64,000 bases of DNA from Pararhizobium qamdonense (GCF_029277445.1 NZ_CP119566.1:2978001-3042000), one strand, 5' to 3'. Positions 44,153-54,436 are shown, numbered from the stretch's first letter. Notes: generated by a model from the letters alone, not told the origin. Translations and numbers: made by a program.

Positions 44153-44470
44153 ATGCGAGAATTCGTTGCCAAATCCCCCGGCTTCCGGGCGTTCACCAGA
44201 GCCATGATTCATGACCCGCTTATCTTCCGCTCTCACGATGACATCATCGACTTCGGGATCGGTCACGTTCTCCACCAGTTCGCGGACACGGCTGACGATC
44301 TCGACAATTTTCTGGACTACTGGCTGAACGCGAATGCGACAGACCAGCAACTGGAAGATCTCTGGGCCGCGTCGAACGCGGACTTTTTTCTGATCGGGGA
44401 AGCCGTTCGACCCTTTCTCGCCCGTGTCCTGGAGATGCTGCGGGAACAGCGGGGCAAGCCTTCGCCATAA
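44153..44470 (+). CDS. Small protein of unknown function next to rplQ
   Basis: A 105-residue acidic, mostly helical protein (SHDDIIDFGIGHVLHQFADT, DDLDNFLDYWLNAN, then LEDLWAASNADFFLIGEAV and RPFLARVLEMLRE). The pattern of an LW-x-x-S-x-A-D-F block before a C-terminal helix brings CdiI-type immunity proteins to mind, but the match is too weak to claim. GGGGGTAG lies before the ATG. It converges with rplQ across a bidirectional terminator. Confidence 0.5.
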   Translation: MREFVAKSPGFRAFTRAMIHDPLIFRSHDDIIDFGIGHVLHQFADTADDLDNFLDYWLNANATDQQLEDLWAASNADFFLIGEAVRPFLARVLEMLREQRGKPSP

Positions 44471-44481
44471 CGCCGCACAGC

Positions 44482-44515
44482 AAAAGGCCGGGCGCTTGCG
44501 CACCCGGCCTTTTTC
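44482..44515. terminator. Bidirectional intrinsic terminator between rplQ and the unknown gene
   Basis: AAAAGGCCGGG and CCCGGCCTTTTT form an 11-bp stem with A and T runs at both sides, so it ends transcripts from both convergent genes, including the ribosomal cluster. Confidence 0.9.
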
Positions 44516-44536
44516 AAATCTCAGTCTGCAAACCGA

Positions 44537-44962
44537 TTAAGCGGCGTCTGCAGCTTCTGCTTCGGCAGCAACGCGTGCGATGTCCTTGGCGCCCTTGGCC
44601 GAGGTGTCGCGATCGACGAATTCAATGACGGCCAGAGCCGCATTGTCGCCGTGACGGTAACCAGCCTTCATGATGCGCAGGTAGCCGCCATTGCGGGTTG
44701 CGTAACGTGTTGCGATGGCATCGAACAGCTTGCCGACGACAGCAACGTCGCGGATCTGCGAGATGGCCTGGCGGCGGGCATGAAGGTCACCCTTCTTGCC
44801 GAGCGTGACGAGCTTCTCGACGATCGGACGGATTTCCTTTGCCTTCGGCAAGGTCGTGATGATCTGCTCATGTTCGATGAGCGAAGCAGCCATATTGGCA
44901 AACATTGCCTTACGGTGGCTTGCAGTTCTATTCAGCTTGCGGCCGGCTACACCATGGCGCAT
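44537..44962 (-). CDS. rplQ: 50S ribosomal protein L17
   Basis: A 141-residue L17, with the typical [20 protein letters not shown] start and [20 protein letters not shown] near 85-104. It has an Ala-rich C-terminal extension ending [10 protein letters not shown]17 lies near the exit tunnel of the 50S subunit. It is the last gene of the minus-strand alpha cluster and is followed by the bidirectional terminator. Confidence 0.97.
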   Translation of the reverse strand: MRHGVAGRKLNRTASHRKAMFANMAASLIEHEQIITTLPKAKEIRPIVEKLVTLGKKGDLHARRQAISQIRDVAVVGKLFDAIATRYATRNGGYLRIMKAGYRHGDNAALAVIEFVDRDTSAKGAKDIARVAAEAEAADAA

Positions 44963-45051
44963 TGCTATTCTCCTTTAATTGCAGGTTCCCTTTTTCGTAT
45001 GGGCCTGCCGTTTCCTGGCACATGCAGACATCTGCCTGCTGTTTGACGGGG

Positions 45052-45077
45052 AAAGGCAGTCAAAACCTGCCTTTTTT
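45052..45077 (-). terminator. Hairpin after rpoA, before rplQ
   Basis: AAAGGCAG and CTGCCTTT pair around a 7-base loop five bases past the rpoA stop. On the minus strand it lacks a T-run longer than three, so it is likely an attenuator, not a full terminator; rplQ starts about 90 bases on. Confidence 0.5.
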
Positions 45078-45081
45078 ATTG

Positions 45082-46092
45082 TTAATACTGGTCTTCGTAA
45101 CGCTTGGCGAGATCTTCGATGTTCTCGGGCGGCCATGCCGGTACTTCCATACCGAGGTGCAGGCCCATGGAAGCGAGAACTTCCTTGATTTCGTTCAGCG
45201 ACTTGCGGCCAAAGTTCGGAGTGCGAAGCATTTCGGCTTCGGTCTTCTGAATAAGGTCGCCGATATAGACGATGTTGTCGTTCTTCAGGCAGTTGGCCGA
45301 ACGGACCGAAAGTTCCAGTTCGTCGACCTTCTTGAGCAATGCCGGGTTGAACGCCAGTTCTGTCACGGCTTCTTCTTCGGCTTCCTTCTGCGGTTCGTCG
45401 AAGTTGACGAAAACGCCGAGCTGGTCCTGAAGGATGCGGGCCGCGAAAGCGACTGCATCTTCACCGGTGACGGAACCATCGGTCTCGATCTGCATCGACA
45501 GCTTGTCGTAGTCGAGAACCTGGCCTTCACGGGTGTTTTCCACCTTGTAGGACACTTTCTTAACCGGCGAATACAGGCTGTCGACCGGGATGAGGCCGAT
45601 CGGTGCATCTTCCGAACGGTTGCGGTCTGCAGGCACGTAGCCCTTGCCGTTGTTGACGGTGAACTCCATGCGGATCTCGGCGCCCTCGTCGAGGGTGCAG
45701 ATCACATGGTTCGGGTTGAGGATTTCAATATCACCAACCGTCTGGATGTCACCGGCGGTAACAACGCCCGGACCCTGCTTGCGCACAACCATGCGCTTTG
45801 CGTCGTCGCCATCCATCTTGATGGCGATTTCCTTGATGTTGAGCACGATGTCCGTCACGTCTTCCCGGACACCCGGGATCGAGGAGAACTCGTGCAGGAC
45901 GCCGTCGATCTGCACTGCGGTCACCGCAGCGCCGCGAAGCGACGACAGAAGAACGCGGCGAAGCGCGTTGCCGAGCGTCAGGCCAAAGCCACGCTCGAGC
46001 GGCTCGGCAACAAGGCTTACCTTGGTGCGGCCGGTCGAGGAGAACTCAACCTTGTTCGGCTTGATCAGTTCCTGCCAGTTTTTCTGAATCAT
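45082..46092 (-). CDS. rpoA: DNA-directed RNA polymerase subunit alpha
   Basis: A 336-residue alpha subunit. The N-terminal assembly domain ([20 protein letters not shown] ... [21 protein letters not shown]) and C-terminal domain ([20 protein letters not shown] ... [14 protein letters not shown]) that contacts promoters and activators are complete, joined by an acidic linker. ATG 46092 (MIQKN) is chosen over a longer reading to 46134. It sits between rpsK and rplQ. Confidence 0.98.
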   Translation of the reverse strand: MIQKNWQELIKPNKVEFSSTGRTKVSLVAEPLERGFGLTLGNALRRVLLSSLRGAAVTAVQIDGVLHEFSSIPGVREDVTDIVLNIKEIAIKMDGDDAKRMVVRKQGPGVVTAGDIQTVGDIEILNPNHVICTLDEGAEIRMEFTVNNGKGYVPADRNRSEDAPIGLIPVDSLYSPVKKVSYKVENTREGQVLDYDKLSMQIETDGSVTGEDAVAFAARILQDQLGVFVNFDEPQKEAEEEAVTELAFNPALLKKVDELELSVRSANCLKNDNIVYIGDLIQKTEAEMLRTPNFGRKSLNEIKEVLASMGLHLGMEVPAWPPENIEDLAKRYEDQY

Positions 46093-46192
46093 ATGTTTTG
46101 CCTTCCGTTCGTTGCCACCATCCAATCGTGGCAACCGAGCCTTGAAGCGCCGGGAGAGATTTCCCCCTCACCGGCTGGATGAATGCGTAGAC

Positions 46193-46582
46193 TTAAACGC
46201 GGCGCTTCTTGCGCGGGCGGCAACCATTGTGCGGGATCGGCGTGACGTCACGGATCGAGGTGATCATGAAGCCAGCAGCCTGAAGTGCACGCAGAGCCGA
46301 TTCACGGCCGGAACCCGGACCACAAACTTCGACCTCAAGGGTCTTCATGCCGTGTTCCTGGGCCTTCTTGGCCGCATCTTCAGCAGCCATCTGGGCTGCG
46401 AACGGGGTCGACTTACGCGAACCCTTGAAGCCCTTCGAACCAGCCGAAGACCAGGCAATCGCGTTGCCCTGTGCGTCGGTGATGGTGATCATCGTGTTGT
46501 TGAACGACGAATTGACGTGGGCAACGCCCGTAGAAATGTTTTTCCGCTCGCGACGGCGAACGCGTGTGGCTTCCTTGGCCAT
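46193..46582 (-). CDS. rpsK: 30S ribosomal protein S11
   Basis: A 129-residue S11: N-terminal basic [10 protein letters not shown], then [22 protein letters not shown] and the C-terminal [19 protein letters not shown]11 is part of the platform of the 30S subunit. Its spacer to rpsM is unusually long at 237 bases. Confidence 0.98.
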   Translation of the reverse strand: MAKEATRVRRRERKNISTGVAHVNSSFNNTMITITDAQGNAIAWSSAGSKGFKGSRKSTPFAAQMAAEDAAKKAQEHGMKTLEVEVCGPGSGRESALRALQAAGFMITSIRDVTPIPHNGCRPRKKRRV

Positions 46583-46610
46583 GGTATACCTTTCGTTGAT
46601 CTCTGCACCG

Positions 46611-46634
46611 CCGTAGTACCAGCGGCTCCACCGG
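46611..46634. repeat. 24-base imperfect repeat, copy 1 (rpsM-rpsK spacer)
   Basis: CCGTAGTACCAGCGGCTCCA-CCGG at this position matches CCGTAATGCCAGCAGCTCCA-CCGG at 46714-46737 with three or four mismatches. Both copies are in the spacer upstream of rpsK. Their function is unknown. Confidence 0.55.
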
Positions 46635-46713
46635 GCGGAGGAGAACCCCTGCCCTGAATTTTCAAGTCATGCGCGACCGGAAAAACCCGGTCTGCGCGGC
46701 GATATCGTCACTG

Positions 46714-46737
46714 CCGTAATGCCAGCAGCTCCACCGG
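46714..46737. repeat. 24-base imperfect repeat, copy 2 (rpsM-rpsK spacer)
   Basis: Second copy of the spacer repeat described at 46611. A GACCGG/CCGGTC hairpin lies between the two copies at about 46678-46693. Confidence 0.55.
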
Positions 46738-46766
46738 AGGGACGCTTGGAGCGCCCTTCCGAAACC

Positions 46767-46800
46767 ACAAAAGAGGCCGGCGCCGAGCGCCAGCCTCTGC
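46767..46800 (-). terminator. Intrinsic terminator or attenuator between rpsM and rpsK
   Basis: On the minus strand AGAGGC, TGGCGC and GCGCCG, GCCTCT form a long stem with a 3-base loop, followed by TTTT. It lies 20 bases past the rpsM stop, so rpsK-rpoA-rplQ may need a second promoter in the spacer or rely on read-through. Confidence 0.7.
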
Positions 46801-46819
46801 ATTTCCCATTTCAGGGAAA

Positions 46820-47188
46820 TTACTTCTTCTTGCCTGCAATCGCCTTTGCCGGGCCCTTGCGGGTGCGGGCATTGGTGTGCGTGCGCTGACCGCGAACAGG
46901 CAGCGAACGGCGATGACGCAGACCGCGGTAGCAGCCCAGGTCCATCAGACGCTTGATGTTCATCGAGGTCTCGCGACGCAGGTCGCCTTCAACCTGATAA
47001 TCGCGGTCGATCGTTTCGCGGATCTGAAGAACTTCAGCATCCGTCAGTTGGTGCACACGACGTTCAGCCGGGATACCGACCTTTTCGACGATTTCCTGTG
47101 CGAATTTCGCTCCGATCCCGTGAATGTAACGAAGCGCGATTACTACGCGCTTGCTCGTCGGGATGTTGACGCCAGCGATACGTGCCAC
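46820..47188 (-). CDS. rpsM: 30S ribosomal protein S13
   Basis: A 122-residue S13: [20 protein letters not shown] at the start and [20 protein letters not shown] near the C-terminus, plus the basic tail ending IAGKKK. It lies in the 30S head and contacts the P-site tRNA. It is separated from adk by about 230 bases without a gene. Confidence 0.98.
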   Translation of the reverse strand: MARIAGVNIPTSKRVVIALRYIHGIGAKFAQEIVEKVGIPAERRVHQLTDAEVLQIRETIDRDYQVEGDLRRETSMNIKRLMDLGCYRGLRHRRSLPVRGQRTHTNARTRKGPAKAIAGKKK

Positions 47189-47415
47189 GCCTGTTCTCCT
47201 TGCTTCCAGTTGCCATCCGGCAATAGGTGCTTCGTTATGCAGCCCCTTGAAGAGGCCGGCTGTGAAAGTTCTGTTCGGAACACGTCAAAAGAATCGCGCC
47301 CGGACTTCGTCTTGAAATCCGCGCCGATCCCTAGCATGCTGCGAGTTAGCGCGGTCTTTGAAGGAATCGACCGCAAAAGTCAACTCCCCGGCAGTCCTTT
47401 TTCAAGAACTACCTT

Positions 47416-48012
47416 TTAGGCGTCGGCGGAAGCCGATGCCAGAATTGCATTGATCTGAGAGGTGACGGTCTCGACCGGCGCCATTCCATCAACTGTCTTC
47501 AACTCGCCCGTGACAGCATAGTGCTGCGACAAAGGCGCCGTCTTCTCGCGATATTCGACAAGACGCTTCTTGAATGCTTCCGGATTATCGTCGGAGCGAA
47601 CATTGCCGCCTGCGGCAATGGTTTCTGCTACGCGATTCTCGATGCGCCGTACAAGCGCATCTTCATCCACCTTCAATTCGATGACCGAATCGAGACGCAG
47701 CCCCTTGCCTGCGAGCATCTTGCCCAGCGCAACAGCCTGCGGAACGGTGCGCGGATAGCCATCCAGGATGAACCCATTCGCACAGTCGGCCGAATCGATC
47801 CGGTCGGAGACGATCTCGTTGACGATCTCGTCGGAGACCAGCTGTCCGGCATCCATGACAGCCTTGGCACGCTTGCCAACATCCGTCTGCGCCTGAACGG
47901 CGGCCCGCAGCATATCGCCTGTGGAAAGCTGCGGAATACCGTATTTTTCCGTCAGAAGCTTCGCCTGTGTTCCCTTGCCTGCTCCCGGCGGTCCCAAGAA
48001 TATGAGTCTCAT
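47416..48012 (-). CDS. adk: Adenylate kinase
   Basis: A 198-residue short-form adenylate kinase (ATP + AMP to 2 ADP). P-loop [14 protein letters not shown] at residues 7-20, DGYPRT AMP-binding near 83-88, and [15 protein letters not shown] followed by a short lid without zinc-binding cysteines. Its ATG overlaps the secY stop by four bases. Such an adk position between secY and rpsM is usual in alphaproteobacteria. Confidence 0.97.
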   Translation of the reverse strand: MRLIFLGPPGAGKGTQAKLLTEKYGIPQLSTGDMLRAAVQAQTDVGKRAKAVMDAGQLVSDEIVNEIVSDRIDSADCANGFILDGYPRTVPQAVALGKMLAGKGLRLDSVIELKVDEDALVRRIENRVAETIAAGGNVRSDDNPEAFKKRLVEYREKTAPLSQHYAVTGELKTVDGMAPVETVTSQINAILASASADA

Positions 48013-49349
48013 CGGCCCCTCTTTCCTCCACGCAGCTTTGATTTCTTGATCAGCCCCTCATACTGCTGGGCAATCAGGTGACCCTGCACCTGTGCTACAG
48101 TATCAAGGGTAACGCTGACAACAATCAAAAGCGACGTACCACCAAGGTAGAACGGCACGCCGGTCTGCGCGATTACGACTTCGGGCAGAATGCAGACGAA
48201 CATCAGGTAGATCGCGCCAAGCACGGTGATGCGCGTGAGCACGTAATCGATATATTCCGCAGTGCGTTCGCCCGGCCGGATGCCGAGGATGAAGCCGCCA
48301 TGCTTCTTCAGATTGTCGGCCGTGTCCTTCGGATTGAAAACGATGGCCGTGTAGAAGAAGGCAAAGAACGCGATCATGCCGCCATAGAGCACCATGTAGA
48401 GCGGTTTGCCGTGGCCAAGGGCTGCAACGATGGTCGTTGCCCAGCTCGGCAGCGCCGTGCTGTTGGCAAAGCCTGCAAGCGTTGCCGGCAGAAGCAGCAG
48501 CGAGGATGCAAAGATCGCGGGGATGACGCCGGCTGTGTTGAGCTTAAGCGGCAGATGCGAGGTGTCGCCCTGGAACATCTTATTGCCGACTTGCCGCTTT
48601 GGATACTGGATCAGCAACCGGCGCTGCGCGCGCTCGACGAAGACGATCAGCGCGATCACGGCAACGACCATGACGATGATGGCAAGAATCAGCGGCGTCG
48701 ACAGGGCGCCGGTGCGTCCCAGTTCAAGCGTGCCGGCCAAAGCTGTGGGCAGATGCGCGACGATACCGGCAAAGATGATCAGCGAGATACCGTTGCCGAT
48801 GCCGCGCGAGGTGATCTGCTCGCCGAGCCACATCAGGAACATTGTGCCGCCGAGCAGCGAAATCACGGTGGAAATACGGAAGAACCAGCCGGCATCGACG
48901 ACCAGGCCGTTGCCGCTCTCAAGACCGACCGCAATGCCGTAGGCCTGCAGCGTGCCGAGCAGCACCGTGCCGTAGCGGGTGTACTGGTTGATGACCTTGC
49001 GGCCCTGCTCGCCTTCCTTCTTCAGCTGCTCCAGCGACGGAACCACGGAGGTCATCAGCTGAACGATGATGGAGGCGGAAATATAAGGCATGATGCCGAG
49101 GGCGAAGATCGCCATGCGCTCGACGGCGCCGCCCGAAAACATGTTAAAAAGGCCGAGAATGCCGCCGCTCTGGCCGGCAAAAGCCTGTGCAAAAGCTTCC
49201 GGGTTCAAGCCTGGCAGCGGAATATAGGTGCCAAGGCGATAGACGAGAAGCGCGCCAAGGGTGAACCAGAGGCGGCGTTTCAGATCTTCGGCTTTTGCGA
49301 AAGTCGCAAAATTCAGGTTGGAGGCGAGCTGTTCCGCTGCAGAAGCCAT
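48009..49349 (-). CDS. secY: Preprotein translocase subunit SecY
   Basis: A 446-residue SecY with ten membrane helices, the channel of Sec translocon. Recognisable parts: [19 protein letters not shown] early, [20 protein letters not shown] (about 75-94), and [20 protein letters not shown] near 250-270 and the C-terminal loop [23 protein letters not shown] 49349 is chosen; a longer in-frame reading is not supported. It overlaps adk by four bases. Confidence 0.97.
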   Translation of the reverse strand: MASAAEQLASNLNFATFAKAEDLKRRLWFTLGALLVYRLGTYIPLPGLNPEAFAQAFAGQSGGILGLFNMFSGGAVERMAIFALGIMPYISASIIVQLMTSVVPSLEQLKKEGEQGRKVINQYTRYGTVLLGTLQAYGIAVGLESGNGLVVDAGWFFRISTVISLLGGTMFLMWLGEQITSRGIGNGISLIIFAGIVAHLPTALAGTLELGRTGALSTPLILAIIVMVVAVIALIVFVERAQRRLLIQYPKRQVGNKMFQGDTSHLPLKLNTAGVIPAIFASSLLLLPATLAGFANSTALPSWATTIVAALGHGKPLYMVLYGGMIAFFAFFYTAIVFNPKDTADNLKKHGGFILGIRPGERTAEYIDYVLTRITVLGAIYLMFVCILPEVVIAQTGVPFYLGGTSLLIVVSVTLDTVAQVQGHLIAQQYEGLIKKSKLRGGKRGR

Positions 49350-49542
49350 GCAATTCTCCGCGTAGCCAGTTCGAACCCGCGGGGAAAACCCGGTCAGATC
49401 CGGAAAAGCTATCTTCTTTTTATGAAAACCGGTTTGGAAACGACTGCAACTGCAATCACGTGCCTCACCGTGGTTCCCGATCAATATTCTGCTGCGCCGG
49501 ACGAATCCGGCCGTGCAATCCGTGAGGCTCTCATATGGGAGC

Positions 49543-49576
49543 AAAACCGCCCGGTGTGAAGCACCCCGGGCGGTTC
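49543..49576 (-). terminator. Hairpin with weak T-run between rplO and secY
   Basis: On the minus strand AACCGCCCGGGG and CCGGGCGGTTTTG pair around a loop of about nine bases. It lies shortly after the rplO stop; secY starts 190 bases later, so this may be an attenuator between the spc ribosomal genes and secY-adk. Confidence 0.65.
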
Positions 49577-49588
49577 ATCAGCAACTAA

Positions 49589-50059
49589 TTATTCAGCAGC
49601 GCCCGAAAGCAGCTTGATCGAACCGCCAGCCTTTTCGATCTTTTCGATCGCAGGCTTGGAAGCGCCGGCAACTTCGATCGTTACCTTTGCCGTCAGTTCA
49701 CCGTCGGCGAGAACGCGGACGCCATCCTTGGCGCGGCGGATCACGCCGGCAGCTGTCAGAGCAGCAGCATCGATGGCCTTGGAAACATCAAGCTTCTTGG
49801 CGTCGATGGCAGTCTGGATGCGACCGAGCGACACGACAACAAAATCCGAACGGAAGATGTTGTTGAAGCCGCGCTTTGGCAGACGGCGGTAGATTGGCAT
49901 CTGGCCGCCTTCGAAGCCATTGATGGCGACGCCGGAACGGGCCTTCTGACCCTTGACACCGCGGCCGGCAGTCTTGCCGGATCCGGAACCGATACCACGG
50001 CCGAGACGCTTGCGGTTCTTGGTCGAACCTTCGTTGTCTTTGATTTCATTCAGTTTCAT
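49589..50059 (-). CDS. rplO: 50S ribosomal protein L15
   Basis: A 156-residue L15. [20 protein letters not shown] at the start, then [20 protein letters not shown] and [17 protein letters not shown] are diagnostic. L15 is an early assembly protein with a long extension into 23S rRNA. Twelve to fourteen bases separate it from rpmD. Confidence 0.98.
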   Translation of the reverse strand: MKLNEIKDNEGSTKNRKRLGRGIGSGSGKTAGRGVKGQKARSGVAINGFEGGQMPIYRRLPKRGFNNIFRSDFVVVSLGRIQTAIDAKKLDVSKAIDAAALTAAGVIRRAKDGVRVLADGELTAKVTIEVAGASKPAIEKIEKAGGSIKLLSGAAE

Positions 50060-50072
50060 GATGGTATCCCCC

Positions 50073-50276
50073 TCACTTCTCGTCGACGACGCGAACGAGG
50101 TGCTGGACGGCCCGGATCATGCCGCGAACGGAAGGAGTGTCTTCCAGAACGCTGACCCGGTGCATCTTGTTGAGACCGAGACCGATCAGCGTTGCACGCT
50201 GTACGGCTGGGCGGCGAATGGGGCTGCCGATCTGTTCGACCGCAACCGTCTTCTTTGCAACTTCTTTCTTAGCCAT
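50073..50276 (-). CDS. rpmD: 50S ribosomal protein L30
   Basis: A 67-residue L30 with [20 protein letters not shown] near residues 17-36 and the terminal [16 protein letters not shown] short lysine-rich N-terminal extension (AKKEVAKKT) is typical of rhizobial forms. Lies between rpsE and rplO. Confidence 0.96.
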   Translation of the reverse strand: MAKKEVAKKTVAVEQIGSPIRRPAVQRATLIGLGLNKMHRVSVLEDTPSVRGMIRAVQHLVRVVDEK

Positions 50277-50289
50277 TGTTCAGGCTCCC

Positions 50290-50859
50290 TTATTCTTCGG
50301 AAGCAACGCCGGCGGATACGCGGCGGCTCTGCAGAGTGGCATATTTCATGCCGCGCTGAGCTGCGATATCCTTCGGGTGCATCTGGCTCTTCAGGGCGTC
50401 GAACGTGGCGCGAATCATGTTGTACGGGTTGGAAGAACCAGTCGACTTCGCAACAACGTCGTGCATGCCGAGCGTTTCGAAAACGGCGCGCATCGGGCCA
50501 CCGGCGATGATACCGGTACCGGCCTTGGCGGCACGCAGCAGAACCTTGCCTGCGCCGTGACGGCCATGAACGTCGTGATGAAGCGTGCGGCCCGAGCGCA
50601 GCGGAACGAAGATCAGTTCGCGCTTGGCAGCTTCGGTGGCCTTGCGGATGGCTTCCGGCACTTCACGTGCCTTGCCATGGCCGAAGCCAACGCGGCCCTT
50701 CTGGTCGCCGACGACGACGAGCGCAGCAAAGCCGAAACGGCGGCCGCCCTTGACGACTTTTGCGACGCGGTTGATTGCTACGAGCTTGTCAACGAATTCG
50801 CTGTCGCGCTCCTCGCGGTTCTGGCGATCGTCGCGAGAACCTCTTTTTTCTTGTGCCAT
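50290..50859 (-). CDS. rpsE: 30S ribosomal protein S5
   Basis: A 189-residue S5: double-stranded-RNA-binding segment [20 protein letters not shown] (about 22-41), then [20 protein letters not shown], and [20 protein letters not shown]. The N-terminal tail is rich in Arg/Asp/Glu. S5 contributes to decoding fidelity. Rather far (140 bases) from rplR because of a hairpin-bearing spacer. Confidence 0.98.
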   Translation of the reverse strand: MAQEKRGSRDDRQNREERDSEFVDKLVAINRVAKVVKGGRRFGFAALVVVGDQKGRVGFGHGKAREVPEAIRKATEAAKRELIFVPLRSGRTLHHDVHGRHGAGKVLLRAAKAGTGIIAGGPMRAVFETLGMHDVVAKSTGSSNPYNMIRATFDALKSQMHPKDIAAQRGMKYATLQSRRVSAGVASEE

Positions 50860-50962
50860 TGTCCTTTTCCTTTTTCTTTTCCGGGTGCAATCGGCAGATT
50901 GACAAAAAGTCGCCCCGCCCCTTCGAGGGAGCGGAAGCGACGCGCTTTATAAAAAGCGGTTC

Positions 50963-50998
50963 GATGATCCGCCCAGGCAAGCCCAGGCGGATATCATC
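50963..50998 (-). terminator. Hairpin in the rplR-rpsE spacer
   Basis: GATGATCCGCC and GGCGG-AT-ATCATC pair around a 12-base loop with a two-base bulge, one base after the rplR stop. On the minus strand GAACCGCTTTTTATAAAGCG follows, so an attenuator function is possible. Confidence 0.5.
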
Positions 50999-50999
50999 T

Positions 51000-51362
51000 T
51001 TAGAAGTTCAGGCCACCCTCGCGGGCTGCCTCGGCGAGCGCCTTGACGCGGCCGTGATAGATGAAGGCGCCACGGTCAAAGACAACGTCCTTGACACCAG
51101 CCTTCGAGGCGCGCTCTGCGAGGAGCTTGCCAACGGCAGCAGCTGCTGCCGTGTCAGCACCCGTCTTGAGAGACGGACGCAGATCCGTGTCGAGTGTCGA
51201 GGCAGACGCAACGGTCTTGCCAGCAACATCATCGATAACCTGTGCGTAGATGTTCTTCGACGAGCGATGAACGGACAGGCGCAGACGGCCATTGGCCACT
51301 GCCTTGACTTGACGGCGCACGCGGCTGGCGCGGCGCACAAGTGTATCTTTCCTTGTAGCCAT
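51000..51362 (-). CDS. rplR: 50S ribosomal protein L18
   Basis: A 120-residue L18. [20 protein letters not shown] near the N-terminus and the C-terminal [20 protein letters not shown] are characteristic. L18 binds 5S rRNA together with L5. It follows rplF by 12 bases. Confidence 0.98.
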   Translation of the reverse strand: MATRKDTLVRRASRVRRQVKAVANGRLRLSVHRSSKNIYAQVIDDVAGKTVASASTLDTDLRPSLKTGADTAAAAAVGKLLAERASKAGVKDVVFDRGAFIYHGRVKALAEAAREGGLNF

Positions 51363-51374
51363 TTCGCGTGATCC

Positions 51375-51911
51375 TTACTTCTTCTTGCCTTCTTTGCGGA
51401 CAATCCGCTCGCCAGCATACTTGACGCCCTTGCCCTTGTAGGGCTCGGGGCCACGGTATTCGCGGATTTCCGCCGCGACCTGGCCGACCTGCTGCTTGTT
51501 GATGCCGGTGACGACGATTTCCGTCGGCTTGGGCACAGCAATCGAGATGCCTTCCGGAGTCTGATAGACCACGTCGTGGCTGAAACCGAGTGCCAGCTGC
51601 AGGTTCTTGCCCTGAAGCGACGCGCGGTAACCGACGCCGTTGATTTCGAGCTTGCGCTCGTAACCGTCCTTGACGCCCTTGAAGATGTTTTCGATCATCG
51701 TGCGGGACATGCCCCACTTGGACCGTGCATCCTTGGACTGGTCAACCGGGGTCACCGACACCGCGTTGTTGTCTTCCAGCTTTACGACGACTTCGTCGTT
51801 AGCAACGAAGAAGAGTTCGCCTTTCGGGCCCTTTGCAGTCACTGTCTGGCCATTAACCGTGGCCGTGACACCTGCAGGAACCGGAACGGGCTTTTTACCG
51901 ATACGAGACAT
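51375..51911 (-). CDS. rplF: 50S ribosomal protein L6
   Basis: A 178-residue L6: [20 protein letters not shown] at the start, [20 protein letters not shown] (about 75-94) and the diagnostic C-terminal [20 protein letters not shown]. It sits near the factor-binding centre of the 50S subunit. Separated from rpsH by 43 bases. Confidence 0.98.
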   Translation of the reverse strand: MSRIGKKPVPVPAGVTATVNGQTVTAKGPKGELFFVANDEVVVKLEDNNAVSVTPVDQSKDARSKWGMSRTMIENIFKGVKDGYERKLEINGVGYRASLQGKNLQLALGFSHDVVYQTPEGISIAVPKPTEIVVTGINKQQVGQVAAEIREYRGPEPYKGKGVKYAGERIVRKEGKKK

Positions 51912-51954
51912 ATTTCAAACCTGTCTGTCCGTTATGGAGATCACTGCAACCGTA

Positions 51955-52353
51955 TTAGAATACGGAGCAGAGAACCTCGCCACCAACGTTCTGTTCGCGT
52001 GCCTGATGATCGGCCATCACACCCTTCGGAGTCGAAAGGATAGTGATACCGAGACCGTTCGCGACCTGCGGAATGGACTTGACCGAGACATAAACCCGGC
52101 GGCCCGGCTTGGATACGCGGCCGATCTCACGGATCACCGACGCACCTTCATAGTATTTCAGTTCGATGTTGATCTCGGCCTTGCCGTTACCAAATTCGGT
52201 TTCCGAATACCCGCGGATGTAGCCTTCAGCCTGAAGGACATCCAGAACGCGTGCGCGCAGCTTGGAAGCCGGCGTGGAAACGCTCGACTTGCGGCGGGCA
52301 GCACCGTTGCGGATACGTGTGAGCATATCGCCCAGCGGATCAGTCATTGCCAT
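51955..52353 (-). CDS. rpsH: 30S ribosomal protein S8
   Basis: A 132-residue S8: [20 protein letters not shown] near the N-terminus and [20 protein letters not shown] near the C-terminus. S8 binds the central domain of 16S rRNA and in Escherichia coli represses the spc operon; a comparable site was not traced here. Confidence 0.98.
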   Translation of the reverse strand: MAMTDPLGDMLTRIRNGAARRKSSVSTPASKLRARVLDVLQAEGYIRGYSETEFGNGKAEINIELKYYEGASVIREIGRVSKPGRRVYVSVKSIPQVANGLGITILSTPKGVMADHQAREQNVGGEVLCSVF

Positions 52354-52365
52354 GTACCCGTCTCC

Positions 52366-52671
52366 TTACCAGCTCGACTTAACAATGCCCGGCACCTTGC
52401 CGAAATTGCCAAGTTCACGAAGCGCAATACGCGACATCTTGAGTTTGCGATAATATGCGCGCGGACGACCTGTCACTTCGCAACGGTTGCGAACGCGGGT
52501 CTTGGAGCCGTCACGCGGGAGGCTGGCCAGCTTCAGAGTAGCCTTGAAACGCTCTTCGATCGGAAGAGACTGGTTCATGATGGTGGCCTTCAGGGCTGCG
52601 CGCTTGGACGCATCCTGGGCAACCGACTTACGGCGGCGATTGTTCTTTTCAATTGCGCTCGTCTTCGCCAT
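52366..52671 (-). CDS. rpsN: 30S ribosomal protein S14
   Basis: A 101-residue, zinc-free S14 (no CxxC pairs): [20 protein letters not shown] at the start, then [20 protein letters not shown] and [21 protein letters not shown]. Zinc-free long S14 is usual in alphaproteobacteria. Between rplE and rpsH. Confidence 0.98.
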   Translation of the reverse strand: MAKTSAIEKNNRRRKSVAQDASKRAALKATIMNQSLPIEERFKATLKLASLPRDGSKTRVRNRCEVTGRPRAYYRKLKMSRIALRELGNFGKVPGIVKSSW

Positions 52672-52702
52672 TCAACTTAATCCTTCTGCTTGTCGTTACG
52701 GC

Positions 52703-53263
52703 TTACTGGCGAAACGGGAAGTTGAACTCTGTGAGCAGAGCGCGTGCTTCGTCGTCGTTCGTTGCCGTCGTGCAAACGATGATGTCCATGCCCCACATCT
52801 GATCAACCTTGTCGTAGTTGATCTCCGGGAACACAATGTGTTCCTTGACACCCATGGCGAAGTTGCCACGGCCGTCAAAGCTCTTCGGATTCAGGCCGCG
52901 GAAATCTCGAACGCGCGGCAGCGCGATGTTGATCAGGCGGTCCAGGAATTCGTACATGCGAACGCCGCGCAGGGTAACCTTTGCGCCGATCGGCATGCCT
53001 TCGCGCAGCTTGAAGCCGGCGATGGAGGTGCGGGCCTTGGTGATGACCGGCTTCTGGCCGGCAATCGCTGCGAGGTCTGCTGCAGCAACCGTTGGCTTCT
53101 TCGAGTCAGCCGTCGATTCACCAACACCCATGTTGATCACGATCTTGTCGAGGCGCGGGATCTGCATGACGTTTGCGTAGGAGAACTTCTCCTGCATCGC
53201 CTTGGAGATACGCTCGACATATTCGGTCTTGAGCCGCGGCTCATACTTCTTGGTGTCAGCCAT
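52703..53263 (-). CDS. rplE: 50S ribosomal protein L5
   Basis: A 186-residue L5: [20 protein letters not shown] near 28-47, [20 protein letters not shown] near 82-101 and [20 protein letters not shown] near 137-156. L5 binds 5S rRNA and touches the P-site tRNA. Its ATG at 53263 overlaps the rplX stop by eight bases, so the two are coupled. Confidence 0.98.
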   Translation of the reverse strand: MADTKKYEPRLKTEYVERISKAMQEKFSYANVMQIPRLDKIVINMGVGESTADSKKPTVAAADLAAIAGQKPVITKARTSIAGFKLREGMPIGAKVTLRGVRMYEFLDRLINIALPRVRDFRGLNPKSFDGRGNFAMGVKEHIVFPEINYDKVDQMWGMDIIVCTTATNDDEARALLTEFNFPFRQ

Positions 53264-53567
53264 CGATCGACACTCCCGAACGCTTTGCAACGCGAACCTT
53301 CTTGTCGCCATCGATCTTGAAACCGACGCGGGTCGGCTTGCCGTCCTGCGGATCGGCGATCGCGAGATTCGACAGATGAATCGACGCTTCCTTGTTGATG
53401 ATACCGGCTTCCTGGGCCTGGGTCTGGCGCTGGTGACGCTTCACCATGTTCACGCCACGCACAACGGCCCGGTCTTCCTTCGGCAGAACCTGGAGAACTT
53501 CTCCGGAACGGCCCTTGTCCTTGCCGGTCAATACGACGACTTTGTCGCCCTTGCGAATCTTTTGCAT
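53256..53567 (-). CDS. rplX: 50S ribosomal protein L24
   Basis: A 103-residue L24: [20 protein letters not shown] with the KOW motif, and [20 protein letters not shown] in the middle. L24 starts 50S assembly. It is coupled to rplE by an eight-base overlap and follows rplN by 12 bases. Confidence 0.98.
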   Translation of the reverse strand: MQKIRKGDKVVVLTGKDKGRSGEVLQVLPKEDRAVVRGVNMVKRHQRQTQAQEAGIINKEASIHLSNLAIADPQDGKPTRVGFKIDGDKKVRVAKRSGVSIDG

Positions 53568-53579
53568 CTCAATCGCTCC

Positions 53580-53948
53580 TTACAGTACTTCTGGAGCCAG
53601 CGAGATGATCTTCATGTGGTTCTTGGCGCGAAGTTCGCGCGGAACCGGTCCGAAGATACGGGTGCCGATCGGCTCTTTCTTGTTGTCGATAAGAACAGCT
53701 GCGTTGTTATCGAACCGGATGACGCTGCCGTCGGGACGACGGATGTCCTTGGCTGTGCGAACGACAACCGCCTTCATCACATCACCCTTCTTGACGCGGC
53801 CGCGCGGAATAGCTTCCTTGATCGAAACGACGATAATGTCGCCGACCGAAGCGTACTTGCGCTTGGAGCCGCCCAGCACCTTGATGCACATGACACGACG
53901 TGCGCCGGAATTATCCGCCACGTCGAGGTTTGTTTGCATCTGAATCAT
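53580..53948 (-). CDS. rplN: 50S ribosomal protein L14
   Basis: A 122-residue L14: [20 protein letters not shown] and the C-terminal [20 protein letters not shown]. It contacts 16S rRNA across the intersubunit interface. A 240-base spacer containing a terminator-like hairpin lies between it and rpsQ. Confidence 0.98.
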   Translation of the reverse strand: MIQMQTNLDVADNSGARRVMCIKVLGGSKRKYASVGDIIVVSIKEAIPRGRVKKGDVMKAVVVRTAKDIRRPDGSVIRFDNNAAVLIDNKKEPIGTRIFGPVPRELRAKNHMKIISLAPEVL

Positions 53949-54099
53949 GTCAGGTCGCCTTCTTGTTGTGACCGGACCGGTTGGGCCAACCTCATCAGAT
54001 TGAGGGCCCCCTGTTCCAGCTTCTAAATTTCTGTTCTCGCGCGGGATCGATCGTTGCCAGGGTGGTTTCCTGAAACAGGACCTTCCGTGCGCTCAAAGC

Positions 54100-54127
54100 A
54101 AAAGAACGCTCGTAGTCGAGCGTCCTT
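54100..54127 (-). terminator. Terminator-like hairpin in the rpsQ-rplN spacer
   Basis: On the minus strand AGGACGCTCG and CGAGCGTTCTTTTG pair around a 4-base loop, giving a T-run. It lies 60 bases after the rpsQ stop and divides the S10-type part from the spc-type part of the cluster. Confidence 0.65.
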
Positions 54128-54187
54128 GCGCTGCTTCATACAGATTTTCGCAGCCGACGCAAGGGCCGGATGCGAAACTCTTAAGAA

Positions 54188-54424
54188 TTAGGCCTGAACG
54201 GTAACCACTGTCCAGGTCTTGTCCTTGGAAATCGGCGCGCATTCCTCGATGGAAACCTGATCGCCGACCTTGTACTGGTTGTTCTCGTCATGCGCCTTGT
54301 ACTTCTTGGACCGGCGAACGGTCTTCTGGAAGATCGGGTGCGCGAAACGACGTTCGACACGGACCACGACGGTCTTATCGTTCTTGTCGCTGACGACTGT
54401 GCCCTGCAGAATGCGTTTTGGCAT
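54188..54424 (-). CDS. rpsQ: 30S ribosomal protein S17
   Basis: A 78-residue S17: [20 protein letters not shown] at the start and [20 protein letters not shown] in the middle. S17 binds the 5' domain of 16S rRNA. Twelve bases after rpmC. Confidence 0.97.
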   Translation of the reverse strand: MPKRILQGTVVSDKNDKTVVVRVERRFAHPIFQKTVRRSKKYKAHDENNQYKVGDQVSIEECAPISKDKTWTVVTVQA

Positions 54425-54436
54425 ATTCTTAGTTCC

